Assembly: GCA_036321105.1 (NCBI GenBank)
Contig: JAYEPQ010000002.1
Location: forward strand, 53,818,087-53,882,086
DNA length: 64,000 nt
Direction of reading: 5' to 3'
Source: Dracaena cambodiana
Taxonomy: Eukaryota; Streptophyta; Magnoliopsida; Asparagales; Asparagaceae
Positions 23,491-34,600 of the stretch are shown piece after piece. The notes under the pieces are model-generated. The model was not told the origin of the DNA, searched no databases, and saw nothing but the letters and a program-made list of their open reading frames with translations. Both the position numbers and the translations under genes were made by a program. Position 1 is the stretch's first letter; every line of letters starts with the position of its first letter.

Positions 23491-23497
23491 AAAAACT

Positions 23498-24946
23498 TGA
23501 TGTCATAAATTACTGCAAGCGTATAGTGTCAGTTGTAGCACTATACAGGTCGTTGCATAGAGATCTAAGGTGTTTTGTGATTCTTAATATTTCTTTAGTT
23601 CTAGTGGATTAATTAAGAGTATCTAAATTGAGAGAAGATTGGTTCTAAGTTCTAAAAATTAGCCTAAAAATTCGAATCCATTAGAATAATAGCCTAACAG
23701 TGAATTATCTCTTTCTTCCTATCTTTTTAATTATGCACAGTTAAGCAACATATTAAAAAGGTGATCTTTTTAATTTTATTTTAATCAAGTGACCCTAAGT
23801 ATGACCTATCAAGTGATGTGTAAGTATAGGCCATCAAAAATAACATCTTTCTTAAAAACAAATCATATCGAGTAGAAAATCTTATAAACAAAAGAAAATA
23901 AATAAACTTCAAACCCTAATCTAAGTATAGGCTATCAAAAGACCAAACTTAAGTATAACCTATCAAAAAATTAGATTTACAAGTTTATCCAATTCAATTT
24001 ATTTATAGGAAAATTTTTATTGATAATTCTAAAATTAAACAACAAATAAGAATTCCAAACTTCATTTAAGCATAGATTATCAAAGTATTAATTAAACATA
24101 ATCTATCAAAGAATTATGATTTGTGAACTCTATCTTTTATTTATTTATAGAAAAATTATAACTTTATTTATTTATAAGAAGAAGATGAGATAAATCCATA
24201 TTAGATCTATTAAACTAACTTCATCTAAATTCTAGAGATAAAGAAAATTAGCTATCCATATTTCTAATAAGCAAAATCGAATTTTATTCATGAACATAAT
24301 AAAATCTAATCTAGAAAGCGAATAAATCCATACTAGAAAGCAATTAACTCTATCTAAAAAGCAAATAAATAATTAAAAACAATGGCTTATCTCTGGAGCA
24401 CGGTATTGTGGCTGTCACCACTTCAGAAAAATCCTAATTTTATTAAATTAAAAATGAGTACAAAACTTACAGGATTCTTTCTAGAATATAAAGATACGGC
24501 TAATATATAGGCTTCAGAAAACCAAACCAAATTCTAATATAATTGTGAAACTACAAAATTACGACTAAGCCACGAGAGAAAAATCGGATAGTGGGGCCCA
24601 CTTTGGCGATAAAATTAATTAAATACGGCTAATTAATTAATTAAATTAGCGATAAAATTAATTAAATAATTTCTGATTTTTCTTCCCCTTGAGTATTTTC
24701 TCCTTTTGAGTTTATTCTGATGACTATATTACACTTTGACTCTCTATAGCATCGTAGTCTTGTAGTCTTGCCCATTTTAAAAATTTTTCAGACTTTGATT
24801 TCCTACTCCAACTCTGATTTAATGTCATCTCTTTGTATGAATTGGATTACCTGAAAAAGACACTAAAAATACCCAAGTAGCATTTATTTATATACAAAAA
24901 TAGATAAAGTATGAGAGAAAAAAAATACAATTTATGATACTCATCA
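23498..24946 (-). repeat. 5' LTR of the LARD (1449 bp)
   Basis: Begins tgatgtcataaattactgca and ends gatactcatca on the plus strand; partner of 18961-20391. Differences include an extra aattaattaa-rich segment near 24625-24665. Confidence 0.9.
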
Positions 24947-26558
24947 CTTCTCGAAACAATATTGATTCATCTTCTTCTGCTTAACAGGCTTGTGTCTCTA
25001 TCTGATACTTTGAGCTTATGGGAGGCCACGCTTGGATCAATAACTGACATGTCGGAGGGAGTCCATGAAAATATGTCAAGGTTATTGTTTAGGAAATCTC
25101 CCAACCTTCTCATACTTTTAGGATCAAAGAGTGATCCTATTCAAAAAGTTCTTTCTTCGTCTGTTAAGATAGGTGCTTTCTCCACCTCTTCGATTAGGGT
25201 TGCCAGCTGATCTCTCCTTCCTAACAACAAGCCCTTTGATTATGCAAGTTTCAACTACTACTTTATGCTTGGTAGAAACCAGCTGATAGCACCTTCGCAA
25301 CTCAACTTAGCTACTTTTAACCTGACCAACTCCACATGAAGTAGGAAACTTAGCCATATGATGATAAAAGGAAGGTGTAGCATGAACTTGTGCAAGCCAG
25401 GGCATCTGAAGATCCCATTATAAGAGTAAATGTCAGTGGTTTGGAAACGAATCAATTTAGTTTCCTCATGGGACCATGTTCCAAGTGTGATGTGAAGCAC
25501 GATCATCTCTTTCACAGGAGCTAGATAACCTTGAAACCGACCACAGGTCTACCATAATACTTTTTTAACTCCTCTTGCAAAATTTCCATTTTCTTAAAGG
25601 AATCATAGAAGACAATATCGCTTGAGTTATAAATATAGATTAAAAGCCTTTTTACAATATAGTTGGCGATATTCGTTCCGATGGCAATGACATCATCAAG
25701 ATTATACATTTACTCTCTCCAAGTCTTCATCACCGAAGGTGATGGGCACCGTGGTCTTAAAATTTCTTACTAGCTAGGTGTAAACACGAACATTGACACT
25801 TCGGGCATATTACTTTATAGATGATAAAGATTCTCCTTATGAAGAAGATCCTCCACCAATGATGTATATTATTTTAACAGGCTTATCATACCATAGAGAG
25901 AGCTCTCACTGGGGTTGCTAATGTTAATTGTTTCTATGGGATGGTTCTTTGGTTTCTCCTGCACGTTTTCTCAGAGTTGTTTGAAAGATTATACAAAACA
26001 AATAGCCCATTGGAGTTGAATTGTTGTCTTAAGCGTTTGCACGTGTTCTCATGGGTTGCTTGAGCCATTGTAGAGCTCGAGCATTGAAGCTTTGTAGCAC
26101 GACAGTATTGCCTTGGTAATATTCCAGTTAAAATGAGTTCTATCATCATTATTTTCGTTCGACTCTGAACTGGTGTATCGAGACTTCCTTCTCACACTTC
26201 TTGACTCCTCTTTGTTATGAGTGAGTGGTTGGAGGGATGGCTTTCATTCTATTCACTGGAGAAGCTATTGGTTCTTCCGTGCTAGCTATGCATAAGGGGA
26301 AGGTTGATGCCTCCTCCGCGACCTGTCTCCTTGCACTGTGACGACTCCAGGCATCGATTATTTGCATTTCCTATTGAATAGGTGGGGGGGTAAGTTCGTG
26401 AGTCAGATGCTCATCAATGATAGGCGAAACAAGAGCCCCTTGCAATGAGTTTATTAAGGAGGTTGGATATCTTCATAGACGTGTGGAGCGCCTTCACCTA
26501 TGAGGAAGTTGGTCATGAACTTGCATCATGAATTGTTGACTAAATTGTTGAAACTGCT
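24947..26558 (-). pseudogene. Older Tat-type element fragment: gag-protease-RT start (part 1)
   Basis: Minus strand from right to left. 26200-26540 encodes a gag-like N-terminal stretch (FQQFSQQFMMQVHDQLP...). 25521-25709 has DDVIAIGTNIANYIVKRLL and IVFYDSFKKM, the Tat protease region; its active-site Asp is lost in IYIYNSSDIVFYD. 25258-25515 follows in another frame with HITLGTWSHEE and YNGIFRCPGLHKF (from GILGRPGLHKF). 24962-25210, read antisense to the only long frame there, has NLDIFSWTPSDMSVIDP, the RT lead. The LARD interrupts the RT at 24946; a copia LTR cuts the upstream side at 26559. Confidence 0.85.
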
Positions 26559-26842
26559 TGTTGAGATATAATTAAGATATGATCATAATACTAAAATATT
26601 TCAACATACTTTCCTATTAGATATTGAGATATTTTCCTAAATTTGGATAGTTGACAAATATTTGATTAGACTAATTTAGGATAGTTGACAAATTTCTGAT
26701 TTGACTAATTGAATATTTTATGTAATTAGTATCAATTACAGATCCTGTAATTATTCTTTTTTATTGCCTCCTTCACTTATAAAAGGATGGCTCATTGTAC
26801 AGTTCATTGACAAGAAAATATACAAAAATTTCTTCATTCACA
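26559..26842 (+). repeat. 5' LTR of the Ty1/copia fragment (284 bp)
   Basis: Begins TGTTGAGATATAATTAAG and ends TTCATTCACA, directly followed by the primer site. It contains a TATA-like box (cacttataaaagg, about 26774-26786) and a duplicated phrase (ggatagttgacaaat at about 26645 and 26680). Length and ends fit plant copia LTRs. Confidence 0.85.
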
Positions 26843-26854
26843 TGGTATCAGAGC
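26843..26854 (+). promoter_or_regulatory. tRNA-iMet primer-binding site of the copia element
   Basis: TGGTATCAGAGC immediately follows the LTR, the standard initiator-tRNA-Met primer site of plant retrotransposons. Confidence 0.95.
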
Positions 26855-27479
26855 AACCAGAATTCTTGTGTCTCTTCTAACTTCTTTTGTGAGTGCATAA
26901 ACCACTATAAGTGAGTTTTTTCTTTATCCTCACACATCTCAAAGCTTTTTGTGCCCGTTTCGGCCATTTTGAAGTCAAATCTCTATAATCTTCTACCTTC
27001 AGATTGTTCGTCTCCTTTCGATCTCCTTCCATCAAAATTTCAGCTCCATTGGACTTGACAAGCTCTTCCACGCACCGTGTGAAGTCACTACAAGTGGTCT
27101 TCATGCACCTCTCTTCTTCAACGCATGAGCCCCACTTATCCTGGTCAATTCTGTTCTACAATCAGGTTTGACTTTTTCGGACGTTGATTTTTTTTGGTTG
27201 ATTTTTCGAGAGTTGATTTTGGCATATCCGTTTCAAAATGTCTTCCCAAAATGATATTTTTCGTCCACTAGATATTGTTTTGGATGGAACCAACTATAAT
27301 AGTCTTTGGACTTCCAATTGAAACTTTTTCTCAAAGGAAGAAAACTATGGAATTATGTTTCTGACATTTTGACTACATAGGCAGAAATGAGCAATTTTTC
27401 AACAATAGAATGACCTATTGATCGATGATGAAGAAGTGTATAAATCATATAATTTTTATACACCATCTATTAAGAGTAT

Positions 27480-27589
27480 GAGAATAATAACTTATGGTTC
27501 GGATTGTCTACATATGCCTCGATATTGATATTTAAAGGTGTCTCCATAGACAACTTCCTAAGGAGATACCTTAGATTTGCCTTCCTTAT

Positions 27590-27590
<1 letters not shown>
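27480..27590 (-). repeat. Microsatellite-associated conserved block, copy 1
   Basis: The minus strand (aatctaaggtatctccttag... to ...acaatccgaaccata) aligns with blocks at 39650-39755 (plus) and 39775-39895 (minus). All three abut (TG)n/(TA)n tracts. I infer a dispersed repeat whose ends are joined to microsatellites, resembling the rice Micron elements in architecture. Confidence 0.55.
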
Positions 27591-28200
<610 letters not shown>

Positions 28201-28434
28201 GCTAAAAAGTAATAGCCTCACTATTTTTTTCATTCTTTTTTGGATCATGATCTCTACCTCCTTAGCTAATTTAGAATCAAATTTCATGGTTTTTGAAGAC
28301 CATTTGTTCTTTCATCAAGTGGATAAAAATGTTGTATTCACAAAAAAGTTGTTAATTTTAGTCAACTTGATGAAAACCAAATCAAAACTAAAATCTAAGA
28401 AATTGGATATGAGTGAACCCAAGAGGGTCAAGAT
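28201..28434 (+). repeat. Microsatellite-associated internal block, copy A (left part)
   Basis: This segment and 39513-39640 were one continuous sequence before the Tekay insertion. Together they are the reverse complement of 44770-45020 (shared phrase cttttggattatgatct; aaaactaaaat and ccaagagggtcaagat on the other strand). (CA)n on the left and (TG)n on the right bound it. Confidence 0.6.
28283..28434 (+). repeat. 152-bp direct repeat flanking the Tekay element, left copy
   Basis: ttcatggtttttgaagacca through gggtcaagat is repeated base for base at 39361-39512, on the other side of the element. See the finding on the long flanking duplication. Confidence 0.95.
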
Positions 28435-31400
28435 TGTAACGCCCCACTTCCCGTAGTGTGAAAAGCTGGAACGTTCGGCGTCGAATGATAACTCGACGAG
28501 CCTCAAACAAAATATTACAGTCACCATTTACAATTTAATATGAATAACATGCAGAAACTAAATGAGATTTCTCTTTATCAAAACAAAGCGATAATAAATT
28601 TCCTCCAATTAAAATTAACAAATGTCTCCATAGATAAATTCTTTCTGGAAAGAAAAGGACTGTCTCATATGAAACTAATTATAGCACCATGTGCACTTAT
28701 TACATTTCTCTAAAAAGAAAGCGGCTAACAAAAGGAAGTAATCACTCCTGCAGATCTGCTTGTTCCTGGAAGTACAACATATCCTGTCCTGCCACTGGTG
28801 GATCTACCTCTTGATAGAGGTCTGCATCTGGTCATGCATAACCAGGATCGTCAGCAAAGCGATCCAATATTAAATAATAAAGAACAATAAAAAAATAATG
28901 AATAATAATATCTCAATGTCAGGAACAATCATGCAAATGAAGGACAGAAGGTTTTACGTATTTATGCTTATCATTACTATTATTTTAATCGATATCTTTT
29001 AAATTTTTACAGTAATGTCTTTTAGTTCTGGTATTTGAAAATTCAGGAAATATGAATGTAGCCGGGCTGAACGCATCCCCGTCTACCCCCGGAAAAACGG
29101 AACAGTAATTGATCGGAGCCTATCCCGATCCTCCCAAAAATGGGAAACAGTGGCGCAGTAATTTGATCGGAGCCTATCCCGATCCTCCCACAAGTGGGAA
29201 ACAGTGGCACAGTACAGTTACGTTCAGCCATCTAATTCATACAAACCTAAATTTTTCCCCAAATCCCCAGTGTATATCAAGTTCGGTGTTAATTATCAAT
29301 TTCAATATAATTTATGATCTCAGTAAATTTCAGTTCAGTATGTAGATTGGTGATAATAATTAGAGTTCAGTGAACAGTAACAATATCAGTGACAATATAA
29401 CGTTGCGGTAATTTAATTATCTATCACCAATCTTATACAATAACAATTTGCATTTATACGGTGTCTTTTCGGACTTTATTTCCAATATGATGTATAATAA
29501 AGTGATTTACAATATAGGAAAAATGGGGCTCACTACTAAATATGTGTGCATTTAGAATTTCCTAAAGTTGACTTATCATTGCAAGGAGAAAGAGAAGCAG
29601 CAGTAGCCGAAACAGGCAAAAAAAAGAAGAAAAAGTAGAATTACTAAATGCGCACCCCATTCTATATAGTAGAGTAAATTAAGTATAGAGAAAGTAGTGT
29701 TCACTAGTAAAATAAGTGCTCAGTTAGAATTTCCTAAAAGTTGCTGCAGGTATTCTAAATGCGCACCACATACTAGATAATAAAGTGGTTTACAACATAG
29801 GGGAAATAGTGTTCACTAGTGAAATGGGTGCTCACTTAGAATTTCCTAAGTTTCCTTGAAACTGCAGCCAAACAGGGAAAGGAGAAGAGAAGCAGCAGCA
29901 GGCGCAGAAGCAGAAAGGAAAAGAAGGAGAAGGAGAAGAAGAAACACAAGTAGGTGCGGAAGTGGAAGCCGAAGAAGAAGAGGAAGATGCGGAAGCGGAG
30001 CCGAAGAAGAAGAAGAAGAGAAAGATGCGGAAGCAGGTGCAGAAGCGGAGGCGGAAGAAGAAGAAGAAGATGCGGAAACGGGACCGAAGAAGGAGCACAA
30101 GAAGACGCGGAAACGGAGCCGAAGGAGGAGCACAAGAAGATGCGGAAACGGAGCCGAAGAAGGAGCACAAGAAGACGCGGAAACGGAGCCGAAGGAGGAG
30201 CACAAGAAGATGCGGAAACGGAGCCGAAGAAGGAGCACAAGAAGACGCGGAAACGGAGCCGAAGGAGGAGCACAAGAAGATGCGGAAGGAGCACAAGAAG
30301 ACGCGGAAACGGAGCCGAAGGAGGAGCACAAGAAGATGCGGAAACGGAGCCGAAGAAGGAGCACAAGAAGACGCGGAAACGGAGCCGAAGGAGGAGCACA
30401 AGAAGATGCGGAAACGGAGCCGAAGAAGGAGCACAAGAAGACGCGGAAACGGAGCCGAAGGAGGAGCACAAGAAGATGCGGAAACGGAGCCGAAGAAGGA
30501 GCACGCGGAGCCGAAGAAGAAGGTGAAGAAGGCGCGAAAGAAGGAGCAGCAGCCGCAGAATTAGAAAAGAAGAAGAAGAAGAAGAAGAAGCACATGCGCA
30601 AGTGGGACAGGAAGCGGAAGTGGAAAAGGAAGTACAAGAAGATACGGAAGTGGAAGTGGAAGTGGAAGTGAAAAAGAAACACAAGCAGACGTGGAAATGA
30701 AAACGGAAGAAGCACAGGGAGATGAGTGTTTGCTAGTAACATGAATGTTTGATTTACATAATTGCATCCATACAAAAAAATTAAAGGAACAACAATAAGA
30801 AGAAGAAGCAGATAAATAGATTGCAAGCATATGGAGACAGTATCATGCAGCCAGAGGCACTAATGCTTCCGTCGTCAAAGAGGAGGTCGTACACAATTCA
30901 CCAGAGAGGAACAATTCACCAGAGAGGAAGAGTTGAGTGCGCGTACCAAACCCTAGCTCTACTCCAATCTATAAAACCTTATAGGCATCGAAGAAATTTA
31001 TCCTAATGACAATTTATTTGACTGTCTAATCAAGCAAGCCGACAATGGTAAAAATTCAAATTTTATTTTTGTCAAATATACCTTCGTCTGGAACAAATTA
31101 ATATAAATATTCTAGTCAATCACAATTGTAAAATTCATATGACTAACTTTAACAAAATCTATAGGACTATTTTCTTATTTAATATTTATGCATCTAAATA
31201 AAATAGGAACTTATATAAAAAAGCAAGCATAGCATGTTAAGTGAGTTTAAAAACTCACTTTTAATTGAGTCGCCTCCCCCTTCCCTTTTCTTTTCTGAAC
31301 TGCGTTCCTCTTCCTCTTCCCGTACGTCCTGAGATTTCCAGCGTTCCAGAATAGAAGAGAGGTGAGAACAGATTTTTAGATCCTTATTTATCTTTAGGTT

Positions 31401-31620
31401 AGGATATAATCTATTTGGTTGAGATCCAACAAACGAATCTTTTTCGGATGAGATTGATATCCCTCCGACTGTTTAGATTTCCCTCCAACAACCCCATTAT
31501 ATTTTTTTTATATTTTAATTATTATTATTTTTTTTCAGATTTTTAATTTAATTCAGTTTAATTAATTTATTTATTTATTTATTTTGAAGTGAAATAACAC
31601 AATGAAAAGTGGCCGTTACA
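28435..31620 (-). repeat. 3' LTR of the Tekay element (3186 bp)
   Basis: Plus-strand ends TGTAACGCCCC and GGCCGTTACA, an unusually long LTR. It contains a tandem dimer around gatcggagcctatcccgatc (29109-29216), about 110-bp degenerate repeats (29490-29830), a purine-rich array (29875-30720) with a 35-bp unit, and pyrimidine tracts near the right end. It has about 197 bp more array than the 5' LTR. Confidence 0.95.
29875..30720 (+). repeat. Homopurine-biased array with 35-bp unit (3' LTR)
   Basis: Core units containing ggagcacaagaagacgcgga and aacggagccgaag start at 30092, 30127, 30162, 30197, 30232, 30267, 30288 (after a truncated unit) and so on, exactly 35 bp apart; flanks are simpler gaagaa and gcggaagtgg repeats. 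Since 35 is not a multiple of 3, each frame reads three different peptides in turn, giving 35-residue protein repeats in all three plus frames. No T-containing stops occur. I see no start signal and do not call a gene. Confidence 0.95.
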
Positions 31621-31636
31621 TTTTACCCCCCTTAAG
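31621..31636 (-). promoter_or_regulatory. Polypurine tract of the Tekay element
   Basis: The minus strand reads CTTAAGGGGGGTAAAA directly before the 3' LTR start TGTAACGG. Confidence 0.9.
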
Positions 31637-31692
31637 AAAAATTTCGTCCTCGAAATTTCTTTAAACTTAAATGATGTAGAGAGGTTATACCT

Positions 31693-34600
31693 TTATTCAA
31701 ATAGGTGTGGAAAACGCTCCTGAATGTCTTCCTCTCGCTCCCATGTTGCCTCCCGATTAGAATGTCGATTCCAAGAAATCAACACAAGTGGAATTACTTT
31801 GTTCTTCAAAGTCTTCTCCATTCGGTCAAGTATGGAGACTGGTTCTTCTGGATAGGAGAGGTCTGGTCCAATCTCCAGTTCTGAATAGTCCACGATATGC
31901 TTTTCATCATGAACATATCGTTTTAACTGCGAGACGTGGAAAACGTTATGTACTTGCTCCAGTGTAGACGGTAGTGCCAGACGATAGGAGACTTTGCCTA
32001 TCCGTTCCAAGATTTGGAAGGGTCCGATAAACCTTGGGCTTAACTTTCCACGATTGCCAAAGCGAATGACTCCACGCGTGGGCGATACCTTCAAGAAGAC
32101 TGAGTCCCCAACTTGAAATTCCAGAAACCGCCGTCGTTGGTCTGCCCAGTTCTTTTGTCGATCTTGGGCTGCTCTCAGGTGTTGCCGTATTAAGTTAATT
32201 TTATCTACTGCCTGGGTAATTATCTCTGGTCCAAGCAATTTTCTTTCTCCAATATCATCCCAATATAACGGAGATCTGCATTTCCTTCCATACAGAGCCT
32301 CGAAAGGTGCCATCTTGATACTTGCTTGGTAGCTATTATTGTAGGCGAATTCCACTAGATGCAGGTAATCCTCCCATGAGCCCCCGAAGTCAAGCATACA
32401 GGATCTCAACATATCCTCCAATGTCTGGATAGTCCTTTCTGATTGGCCATCTGTTTCTGGATGATATGCTGTGCTGAACTCTAATTTTGACCCCAGACTA
32501 TCTTGCAATTTCTTCCAAAACTGAGAAGTGAACCGAGCATCTCGATCCGATACAATACTGACTGGCACACCATGTAATTTTACCACTTCACGCATATACT
32601 TCTCTGCCAATATTTCGGTAGACTGTCCTATACGAAATGGTATGAAATGCGCTACTTTGGTAAGGCGGTCCACAATCACCCAGATTGCATTATTACCCTT
32701 GGGACTACGTGGCAATGCGGTAACAAAATCCATAGTAACTCTCTCCCATTTCCATTCAGGTATGGGTAGAGGTTGAAGGAGTCCCGGCATTCTTTGATGC
32801 TCTGCTTTAACTTGTTGACAAGTCAAGCATTTGGATACAAACTTGGCGATTTCACGCTTCATTCCATGCCACCAAAAACATTGCTTCATGTCTTGATACA
32901 TCTTTGTTCCTCCGGGATGGATTGAATAGACTGAACTATGAGCCTCTGATAATACTTCCTGCCGAATTTCTCCTTTGGGCACACACAACCTGTTGCCAAA
33001 TCGAAGAGACCCATCTGCGTGAATACATAAATCTGTTCTCCGTCCTTCTTCTACTTGTCTTCGAAATCTTTGCAACTTAGGATCATCTTTCTGAACTTCT
33101 TTAATTTTCTCTACCAATGAAGGTTGAAGTTGCAAAACCAGCATTTGAGCCTTAGCACCGGGTAAGAAAATTTCTAATTCTAACTTTATAATCTCTTCAA
33201 GTAGCTCTTTTTGCTGAGTTAGAACCATTGCCATTGGCTTCCTGCTTAAAGCATCTGGTACCACATTGACCTTACCCGGATGGTACTGCAAGTTGATGTC
33301 ATAATCTGCCATCAATTCAAGCCACCTTCTCTGTCTCATATTAAGTTCTTTCTGTGTGAAGATATACTTAAGACTCTTATGGTCTGTATAAATCTCTACT
33401 CTACTTCCCAATAAGTAGTGTCTCCAAATTTTCAATGCAAAAATCACAGCTGCAAGCTCCAAATCATGTGTGGGATAGTTTTTCTCATGTGGCCTCAATT
33501 GTCTAGAAGCATAAGCTATGACCCGGCCCCGTTGCATCAACACACAACCTAGCCCTTTGCCGGACGCATCACTGTACACAACCATTCCTTCGGTCCCTTC
33601 CGGAACGGCTAATACTGGTGTTGTTGTGAGCCTCCTTTTCAACTCATTGAAAGCTGCATCACATTCCATTGTCCAATCGTACTTCTCTCCTTTCCTCAGG
33701 AGTTTGGTCAGAGGCCCTGCAATCTTAGAAAAGTCCTGAACGAACTTTCGATAATAACCTGCCAATCCCAGAAAGCTCCTCACTTCTGAAACATTTTTCG
33801 GAATCGGCCAATCCTTCACTGCTGAAACCTTGCCAGGATCAACAGAGATTCCTTCTTGAGAAATAATGTGTCCCAAAAATGAAACACTCTTCAGCCAAAA
33901 TTCACATTTGCTGAGCTTCCCATACAATTTCTCTTTCCTTAGCGTCTCCAAGACTATCCTTAAATGCTTAGTGTGATCCTCTTGGGTCTTAGAATACACC
34001 AATATGTCATCTATGAACACCACAACGAATTTATCCAAATATGGGAGAAAAATTCGATTCATTAAGTTCATAAAAATTGCAGGTGCATTTGTTACTCCGA
34101 ATGGCATCACTAAGAATTCAAAATGCCCATATCGAGTTCGGAATGCTGTTTTAGGAATGTCTGACTCCTTCACTTTCACTTGGTGATATCCAGACTTAAG
34201 GTCCAACTTGGAAAATACCTTAGCACCGCCGAGTTGATCAAACAAATCATCAATTCTCGGTAGTGGATACCGATTCTTGATAGTGACCCTATTCAATCCT
34301 CTATAATCAATGCATAATCTTTTGCCTCCATCTTTCTTCCCAGTCAAAAGTACTGGTGCACCCCAAGGGGAAGTACTTGGTCTGATAAAACCTTTAGCTT
34401 CCAACTCATCTAATTGTACCTTAACTTCCTTTAGCTCTGCTGGACCCATTCGATATGGTGCTTGAGAGATTGGTGTGGTGCCATGAAGAAGCTCGATGGC
34501 GAACTCCACTGTCCTGTCTGGTGGTAGTCCTGAGAAATCCTCGAAGATATCTAAGAACTCCGACACCACTAGGATGTCCGCCGGTATGGCATCCATTTGG

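Larger units (their letters stand above)
20392..23497 (-). other. Internal region of the LARD, without recognisable proteins
   Basis: About 3.1 kb, very AT-rich. Minus-strand frames at 21718-21939 (Lys/Arg-rich), 22044-22310 (acidic, Asp/Ser/Glu-rich), 22193-22501 and 22607-22816 show no family motif. A stretch near 22850-23090 reads as an Asn/Tyr/Gln-rich peptide (SYTQNYNYEWINNSNF), possibly a relic of gag. None has a convincing start or conserved domain, so I list no gene. Confidence 0.6.
18961..24946 (-). mobile_element. Complete non-autonomous LTR retrotransposon (LARD) with CTTCT target duplication
   Basis: Two LTRs (18961-20391 and 23498-24946) begin TGATGT and end ATCA on the plus strand, bracket about 3.1 kb, and are flanked by perfect 5-bp repeats CTTCT (18956-18960 and 24947-24951). 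A tRNA-Asp-type primer site lies beside the right LTR and a G-rich polypurine tract beside the left LTR, fixing the orientation as minus. No gag, protease, RT or integrase motif is visible inside; only short AT-rich frames remain. I infer a large retrotransposon derivative mobilised by a Ty3/gypsy (possibly Athila-like) partner. It sits inside an older Tat RT. Confidence 0.9.
26559..27430 (+). mobile_element. 5' end of a truncated Ty1/copia retrotransposon
   Basis: An LTR (26559-26842), a perfect tRNA-iMet primer site, an untranslated leader, and the start of gag (ATG at 27238): MSSQNDIFRPLDIVLDGTN then YNSLWTSN, the LDG.NY..W pattern of copia gag. A stop follows within 30 codons and the sequence is replaced by the microsatellite-associated block near 27470. 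Everything downstream of the first gag segment is missing. Confidence 0.8.

Noticed and set aside
29832..30826. 200-326 codon frames in the Tekay LTR
   Set aside because: Same cause as above; the 35-bp unit gives frame-rotating repeats. No start context or domain.
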